From assembly GCF_902167145.1 (NCBI RefSeq), contig NC_050104.1, forward strand, positions 7,648,001 to 7,712,000: a stretch of 64,000 nt of DNA, written 5' to 3'. The translations under genes and the position numbers were made by a program. The DNA is from Zea mays. Lineage: Eukaryota; Streptophyta; Magnoliopsida; Poales; Poaceae. The notes under the pieces are model-generated. The model did no database searches. It was not told where the DNA came from and saw only the letters and a list, made by a program, of their open reading frames with translations. Of the stretch, positions 58,151 to 64,000 are shown one piece after another. The stretch's first letter is position 1. Each line of letters opens with the position of its first letter.

Positions 58151-60367
58151 CTACAAAACAAGTTAAGGCCTTGTTCTTAGGTATCCAAACGGTCTTGGGT
58201 CCTTTCACATTAGAAACAAGCACCTTGGGTACCCAAACACAAGTCTTTGGACTCTTGTGTTTGCCCCCAACATATTTGGCAACTATTTTTCCTGATTTGT
58301 TAGTAAGCACATAAGATGCATCAAAAGTCTTAAATGAAATGTTATACTCATTTGATGCAGCAGGAGTTTTATTTTTAGGCATTTTAACATGTGTAGAATG
58401 CCTAGAGCTAGAAGCCTCATTTTCATACATGAATGCATGATGAGAAACAGTGTGAGGTTTTCTAGCATGAATTCTCCTAATTTTATGTTCGGGATAGTTT
58501 GCAGGATATAAAATGTAACCCTCACTATCCTGAACCATGGGAGCCTTACCCTTAACAAAATTAGACAATTGTTTAGGGGCATTAAGCTTGACATTGCTTC
58601 CCTATTGGAAACCAATGCCATCCTTAATGCCAGGGCGTCTCCGATTATAGAGCATGCTTCTAGCAAATTTAAACTTTTCATTTTCAAGTTCATGCTCATT
58701 AATTTTAGCAGTCAATTTAGCTATGTGATCATTTTGTTGTTTAATCGTGGCAATGTGATCATCAATAGCTTGAACATTAACATCTCTACATCTAGTGCAA
58801 ATGGAAACATGCTCAACAATAGATGTAGGTGGTTTGCAAGTATTTAATTCTTCTATCTTAGCATGTAATATAGCATTCTCATCTCTAAGACAGGAAATAG
58901 AATCATTGCAAAAATTCAATTCTTTAATCTTAGAAACTAAACTAGCATTTTTATTTTTAAGACTAGAAATTGAATCATGACAAATTCTAAGCTCCTTAGT
59001 TAAGTTTTCACATTTTTCTACTTCCTGAGCATAAGCATTTTTCACTTTAACATGTTTTTTGTTTTCTTTAATAAGGAAGTCCTCTTGGCTGTCCAAGAGT
59101 TCATCCTTCTCATGAATATCATCTATTAATTCATTTAATTTTTTCTTTTGTTCCATGCTGAGGTTGGCAAAAGAGTAAGTAAATCATCTTCATTTTCACT
59201 AGAGCTACCCTCATCACTAGATGTTGTATATTTGGGGGTGGCTCTAGAGTGTACCTTCTTTTTCTTGCCATCCTTAGCCATGAAGCATTTGTGGCCGACG
59301 TTGGTGAAGAGGAGGCCCTTGTTGACGACGATGTTGGTGGCGTCCTCGTCGGAGGAGTCGGTGGAGCTCTCGTCGGAGTCCCATTCCCTACACACGTGGA
59401 CATCACCGCCCTTCTTCTTGTAGTACCTCTTCTTCTCCTTCTTCTTCCCCTTCTTGTCCTCGTACCTGTCACTTTCACTTGACATTGGACATTTTGCAAT
59501 AAAATGACCGGGCTTACCACATTTGTAGCACACCCCAAATATACAACATCTAGTGATGAGGGTAGCGACTTGAGCCAGTTGTACATGGCTTGCAACTCTT
59601 CTCCTTTGTTGAGGACGGATCGACTGAGCTCCCCCTCGATCGTCTCCCGTTTGGTGATCTTGGTCACCTCGTCCCCTTCGTGCGCCGTTTTGAAGACGTC
59701 CCAAATTTCCTTGGCGCTCTTTAACCCTTACACCTTATTATACTCCTCTCGACATAGAGAGGCAAGGAGTATAGAAGTTGCTTGGGAGTTAAAGTTCCGT
59801 ATTTGGGCGGCCTCGTCCGAGTCGTAGTCATTGTCCCCTACCTGCAGTACCTGCGCTCCAAAATCAACTATGTCTCGTATACTTTTGTGGAGTGAGGTTA
59901 GATGATGCCTCATTTTATCACTCCACATACAATAATCCTCACCATCAAAATATGGTGGTTTGCCTAAGGGAACGGAAAGTAATGGAGCGCGCTTAGAAAT
60001 ACGGGGATAACGTAGGGGCATCTTACTATACTTCTTGCACTCATGGCACTTAGAAGCGACAGACGAGTCGGAGCTTGATGATGTGGAGGGTGACGAAGAG
60101 TCGGTCTCGTAGTAGACCACTTTCTTCATCTTCTTCTTGTCACCTCTCCGATGTGACTTGGTGGGGCCTATTGGAAAGTATGCATTAGATAGCTAGGGCT
60201 ACTAGGGCTAAGAGGAATAGCTTTCTTTTGATCAGTTGCCAAGTTATAGAGTTGGAGGAAGAGGATCCCTCCTTGTGCTTGTTGCCGGACTCCCTTGAGA
60301 GGGTTCTCCACGAGCTTGCGGGCTTGTCGCCGGTCACGATCTCCCTCTTGGCGTGTTCTCCCGACAT
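58113..60367 (-). pseudogene. gag: Element G Gag, broken, with an internal deletion
   Basis: Starts MSGEHAKREIV near 60367, then 60129-59728 (LGKPPYFDGEDYCMW, LLASLCREEYNKV), 59704-59135 with zinc knuckle CYKCGKPGHFIAKC, 59156-58602 (coiled coil) and 58568-58113 (tail ending in PKTVWIPKN). Compared with C's Gag, more than 100 residues before the knuckle are lost and replaced by a 34-bp inverted copy of a nearby stretch (59533-59566). Several frame changes. Confidence 0.85.
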
Positions 60368-60415
60368 CACTTCAAGTTGTTAGACTTTAATGAAGCACCG
60401 GGCTCTTATACCAAT

Positions 60416-61262
60416 TGAAAGTCGCCTAGAGGGAGGGGGTGAATAGACGGAATCTGAAATTGACAACTTTAAACACACACTACAAGCCGGGGTTAGCGTT
60501 AGAACAAATAACAAGTCCGGGAGAGAGGAGAAAACAAATCAAATGGAAATCAAGCGAATGAACACGGTGATTTGTTTTATCAAGGTTTGGTTCCAAAGAA
60601 CCTAGTCCCCGTTGAGGAGGTTACAAAGACCGGGTCTATTCCAACCCTTTCCCTCTCTCAAACAGTCAGTTAGACCGAGTGAGCCTTTCCCTTAATCAAA
60701 CAGGTCACTAAGACCCTGCAAGGACCACCACACTCTTAGGTGTCTCTTCCTTCGATTACAAGTCACTTGAGAACAAGAATGAGAAAGAAGAAAGGCAATC
60801 CAAGAGGCAAGAGCTCAAAAGAACACAAAATCACTCTCTCACAAGTCACAAAGTGTTTGAGATGAATTTGGGACTTGGAGAGGCTTTGATCTTTGTGTCT
60901 AGGAGTGAATGCTAGAGCTCTTGTATTGAATGTGATGTTCAGAAATCTTGAATGCTTGGAGTTGTGGTGGTTGGAGGGTATTTATAGCCCTCAACCACCA
61001 AAGTAACCGTTGGGGAGGCTGCTGGCGATGGGTGCACCGGACAGTCCGGTGCGCCACCGGACATGCACTGTTCACTGTCTGGTGCGCCGCCACGTCACCC
61101 AACCGTTAGGGTTCGGAGCGAAGTCGATCATTGGAGCTTTGTCTCCTTGCGGCATCGGACAGTCCGGTGCCACACTGGATAGTCCGGTGCCCTCTGACTT
61201 CGCAGCTCTGACTTCTGCTGCTACACTGTTCACTTCGTCAGTACTTTTGCAGTCGACCGTTG
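60416..61262 (-). repeat. Element G 5' LTR, truncated
   Basis: 847 bp matching the left LTR from TGAAAGTCGCC to ...CCGTTG, where similarity stops. One palindrome, CACCGGACAGTCCGGTG, is intact at about 61036. Confidence 0.85.
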
Positions 61263-61374
61263 TTTATGATATTTATAACATTTATCTCTATGCACTCTGT
61301 TATTATATGTGTTGTTCTTCCTTGGCGCACATATGAGACGCACCCGGCTTTATCCTTTAAATCCGGATGTGACA
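61263..61374. repeat. End of a gypsy-type LTR (remnant)
   Basis: About 112 bp ending TTTAAATCCGGATGTGACA, resembling the 3' end of grass gypsy LTRs (…CCGGGTGTGACA). It lies between truncated G and truncated F. Confidence 0.5.
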
Positions 61375-61376
61375 TT

Positions 61377-63112
61377 AGTGCATCCTCTATCCTATATGGC
61401 TCAATGGAGGACACAAAAGAGTAATGTTCACAGAAATGAGCAACTCGAGATCTAGTGGTTACCCCCTTGTGAATGTCACCGAGTATGGAGTTGACGGGGT
61501 GATCTCTTTGAATTGCTTGGTGGACTCTTGGGTGTGGCGGTCTTTGATCTATAAATTCTTGATCATCTTCCTTGTCTTGATCTTCTTCATCTCCCCCTTG
61601 ATTAATGTCCTCCTCCTGAGGTGGCTCACTGTCTTGATCTTCATCCTCTTCTTCTTGAGCCTGATCCTCATCTTGAGTTGGTGGAGATGCTTGCATGGAA
61701 GATGATGGTTGATCTTGTGCTTGTGGGGGCTCCTCGGATTCCTTTGGACACGCATCCCCAATGGACATGTTCCTTAGTGCGACGCACAGAGCCTCTTCAT
61801 CATCTAGTTCATCAAGATCAACTTGCTCCAATTGGGAGCCATTAGTCTCATCAAACACAATGTCACAAGAAACTTCAACTAATCCAGTGGATTTGTTGAA
61901 GACTCTATATGCCCTTGTGTTTGAGTCATAACCGAGTAAAAAGCCTTCTACAGCTTTAGGAGCAGATTTAGAACTTCTACCTCTATTAATAAGAATAAAG
62001 CATTTGCTCCCAAAAACTCTAAAATATGAAACATTGGGCTTTTTACCAGTTAGGAGTTCATATGAAGTTTTCTTGAGGATTCAGTGAAGATATAACCGGT
62101 TGATGGAGTAGCAAGCGGTGTTAATCGCCTCCGCCCAAAACCGGTCCGGTGTCTTGTACTCATCAAGCATGGTTCTTGCCATGTCCAATAGAGTTCTATT
62201 CTTCCTCTCCACTACACCATTTTGTTGAGGTGTGTAGGGAGAAGAGAACTCATGCTTGATGCCCTCCTCCTCAAGAAATCCTTCAATTTGTGAGTTCTTG
62301 AACTCCGTTCCATTATCACTTCTAATCTTTTTGATTCTCAATCCGAACTCATTTTGAGCCCGTCTCAAGAATCTCTTTAAGGTCTCTTGGGATTGAGATT
62401 TTTCCTGCAAAAAGAATACCCAAGTGAAGCGAGAATAATCTTCCACAATAACAAGACAATACTTACTCCCGCCGATGCTTATGTTAGCGATCAGGCCGAA
62501 TAGGTCCATGTGGAGTAGCTCGAGCGACCTGTCAGTCGTCATGATGTTCTTGTGTGGATGATGGACTCCAACTTGCTTCCCTGCTTGGCATGTGCTACAA
62601 ATCATGTCTTTCTCAAAATGAACATTTGTTAGTCCTAAAGTGTGTTCTCCCTTTAGAAGCTTGTGAAGATTCTTCATCCCAATGTGGGCAAGCCAACCCA
62701 TATTAGTCTTAGCAATTAAGCAAGTGTCTAGTTCAACCTTGTTATCATTAAAATCAACCAAATATAGCTGACCATCTAACACTCCCTTAAATGCTATTGA
62801 ATCATCACTTCTTCTAAAGACAGTAACACCATTATCAGTAAAAAGACAATGGGATCCCATTTTACATAATTGAGAAACAGAAAGCAAATTGTAATCTAAA
62901 GAATCTACGAGAAAACATTAGAAATGGAATGGTCAGGAAATATAACAATTTTACCCAATCCTTTGACCAAACCTTGATTTCCATCCCCAAATGTGATAGC
63001 TCGTTGGGGATCTTCATTTTTCTCATATGAGGAGAACTTCATTTTCTCCCCTGTCATGTGGTTTGTGCACCCGCTATCGATTATCCAACTTGATCCACCG
63101 GATGCATAAACC
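61377..63112 (-). pseudogene. pol: Element F Pol, partial and broken
   Basis: Protease-side sequence ([16 protein letters not shown]) near 63100-63040, then the integrase at 62887-62081. In the HHCC finger the first His block is deleted ([16 protein letters not shown] instead of [17 protein letters not shown]), so a zinc-binding His is lost. The core ([19 protein letters not shown]) is intact. The linker (61858-61377) reaches [17 protein letters not shown] and then stops at the junction. Stops near 62886 and 62080. Confidence 0.85.
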
Positions 63113-63149
63113 TACAAAACAAGTTTAGGCCTTGTTCTTAGGTACCCAG

Positions 63150-64000
63150 ACGGTTTTGGGTCCTTTCACATTAGAAACAAGTACCTTGGGTACCCAAACA
63201 CAAGTCTAGGGACTCTTGTGTTTGCCCCCAACATATTTGGCAACTACTTTGCCTGATTTGTTAGTAAGCACATAAGAAACATCAAAAGTTTTAAATGAAA
63301 TGTTATGCTCATTTGATACATTAGGAATTTTCTTTTTAGGCATTTTGATATGAGTTGTATGCCTAGAACTAGAAGCCTCATTTTTATACATAAAAGCATG
63401 ATGAGAAATATTATGAGGTTTTCTAGCATGAATTTTCCTAATCTTATGCTCAGGATAGTTTGCAGGATATAAAATGTAACCCTTTCTATCCCGAACCATG
63501 GGAGCCTTGCCTTTTACAAAATTAGACAATTTCTTAGGGGCATTAAGTTTGGTGTTGTTTTGGCTCCCTTGCTAGAAACCAATCCCATCCTTAATGCCAG
63601 GACGTCTCCCATTATAGAGCATGCTTCTAGCAAATTTAAACTTTTCATTTTCTAGCCCATGCTCAGCAATTTTAGCATTTAATTTAGCTATGTGATCATT
63701 TTGTTCTTTAATCATAGCAATGTGATTATCAATAGCTTCAACATTAATATCTTTATATCTAGTACAAATAGTAACATGCTCAACAATAGATGTAGAGGGT
63801 TTGCAAACATTCAATTCTTCAATCTTAGCATTTAAACTAGCATTCTCATTTCTAAGACATGAAATTGAATCATTGCACATGCTAAGCTCACTAGACAAAC
63901 TTTCACATTTTTCTACTTCTAGAGCATAAGCATTTTTCAATTTGACAATTTTTTTGTTTTCCTTAACGAGCAAGTCTTCTTGGCATTCCAAGAGATCATC
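63150..64000 (-). pseudogene. gag: Element F Gag C-terminal part
   Basis: 63991-63572 is the coiled coil (QEDLLVKENKKIVKLKNAYA..., RRPGIKDGIGF), followed by a TAG stop. 63529-63206 is the basic tail. A frame break occurs near 63205 (TAG in place of the codon after SP). It continues upstream beyond the window edge. Confidence 0.8.

Larger units (their letters stand above)
52858..61262 (-). mobile_element. Sirevirus element G, decayed, 5' LTR truncated
   Basis: Minus-strand copia element with 3' LTR 52858-54010, broken pol and gag, the primer site TGGTATAAGAGC (one mismatch to the usual TGGTATCAGAGC) and a 5' LTR beginning at 60416. The 5' LTR stops at 61262, about 300 bp short. LTRs differ at many sites, so it is older than A-C. 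Related to F, and distinct from A and C. Confidence 0.9.
61375..64000 (-). mobile_element. Sirevirus element F, truncated at both visible ends
   Basis: Minus-strand copia with Gag C-terminus, protease, integrase and the first residues of the RT region. The RT and everything after it are missing because the gypsy LTR remnant abuts it at EDAL. The rest of gag and the 5' LTR continue beyond base 64000. Same family as G by protein similarity. Confidence 0.85.

Overview
The window is nuclear plant DNA, almost certainly maize (Zea) or a very close relative. No bacterial-type genes are present. The sequence is dominated by nested LTR retrotransposons of grass type. These include Ty1/copia Sireviruses with multiple GGGGGAG polypurine motifs and palindromic CACCGGAC(T/A)GTCCGGTG repeats in their LTRs, and a Tat-lineage Ty3/gypsy element with dual RNase H and an antisense gene. 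There is also a Helitron with maize-type termini carrying fragments of several plant genes, a CACTA element, a hAT-like element and a plant L1-type LINE. The only host gene body I can support is a GT37 fucosyltransferase, and it is broken by a transposon. Family names (Opie/Ji-like, Tekay-like) are inferences, because no database search was possible.

Layout. 1-26170: a nest of LTR elements. Sirevirus A (+ strand, starting before the window) has its 3' LTR split by gypsy element B (4907-23255, TSD GTCGG). B's antisense gene is split by Sirevirus C (11858-20821, minus strand, TSD CCCAG). A lies in LTR fragment D (ends 24363). D lies in the 3' end of Sirevirus E, whose LTR is 24793-26170, and E interrupts an old copia gag (to about 26530). 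The order of insertion is therefore E, D, A, B, C. 27464-36017: a Helitron (A^T insertion, 5' TCTCTACTA, 3' CTAG) holding fragments of Alfin-like PHD, HSP101/ClpB, PPR-like and prolyl 4-hydroxylase genes. A 1.8-kb solo LTR (TSD GGTGT) and a 1.4-kb CACTA element (TSD AGA) were later added inside it. 36232-38913: a two-exon galactoside 2-alpha-L-fucosyltransferase gene on the minus strand, cut by an 857-bp hAT-like element with an 8-bp TSD. 41045-52370: a full-length but decayed LINE (TSD AATATTTGGT) with a 4.0-kb solo LTR (TSD GATTG) inside its reverse-transcriptase ORF. 52858-64000: older, decayed Sireviruses G and F on the minus strand, separated by a remnant of a gypsy LTR.

How the genes work together. 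Most coding sequence is retrotransposon gag and pol. B keeps an intact pol but has no gag. It also has a convergent antisense gene of about 921 codons with two introns and its own TATA box, which was intact until C landed in it. A keeps a full pol ORF but has Asn in place of a catalytic Asp in the RT motif. C has an intact gag but four disabling changes in pol despite young LTRs, which suggests it was mobilised by proteins from other copies.
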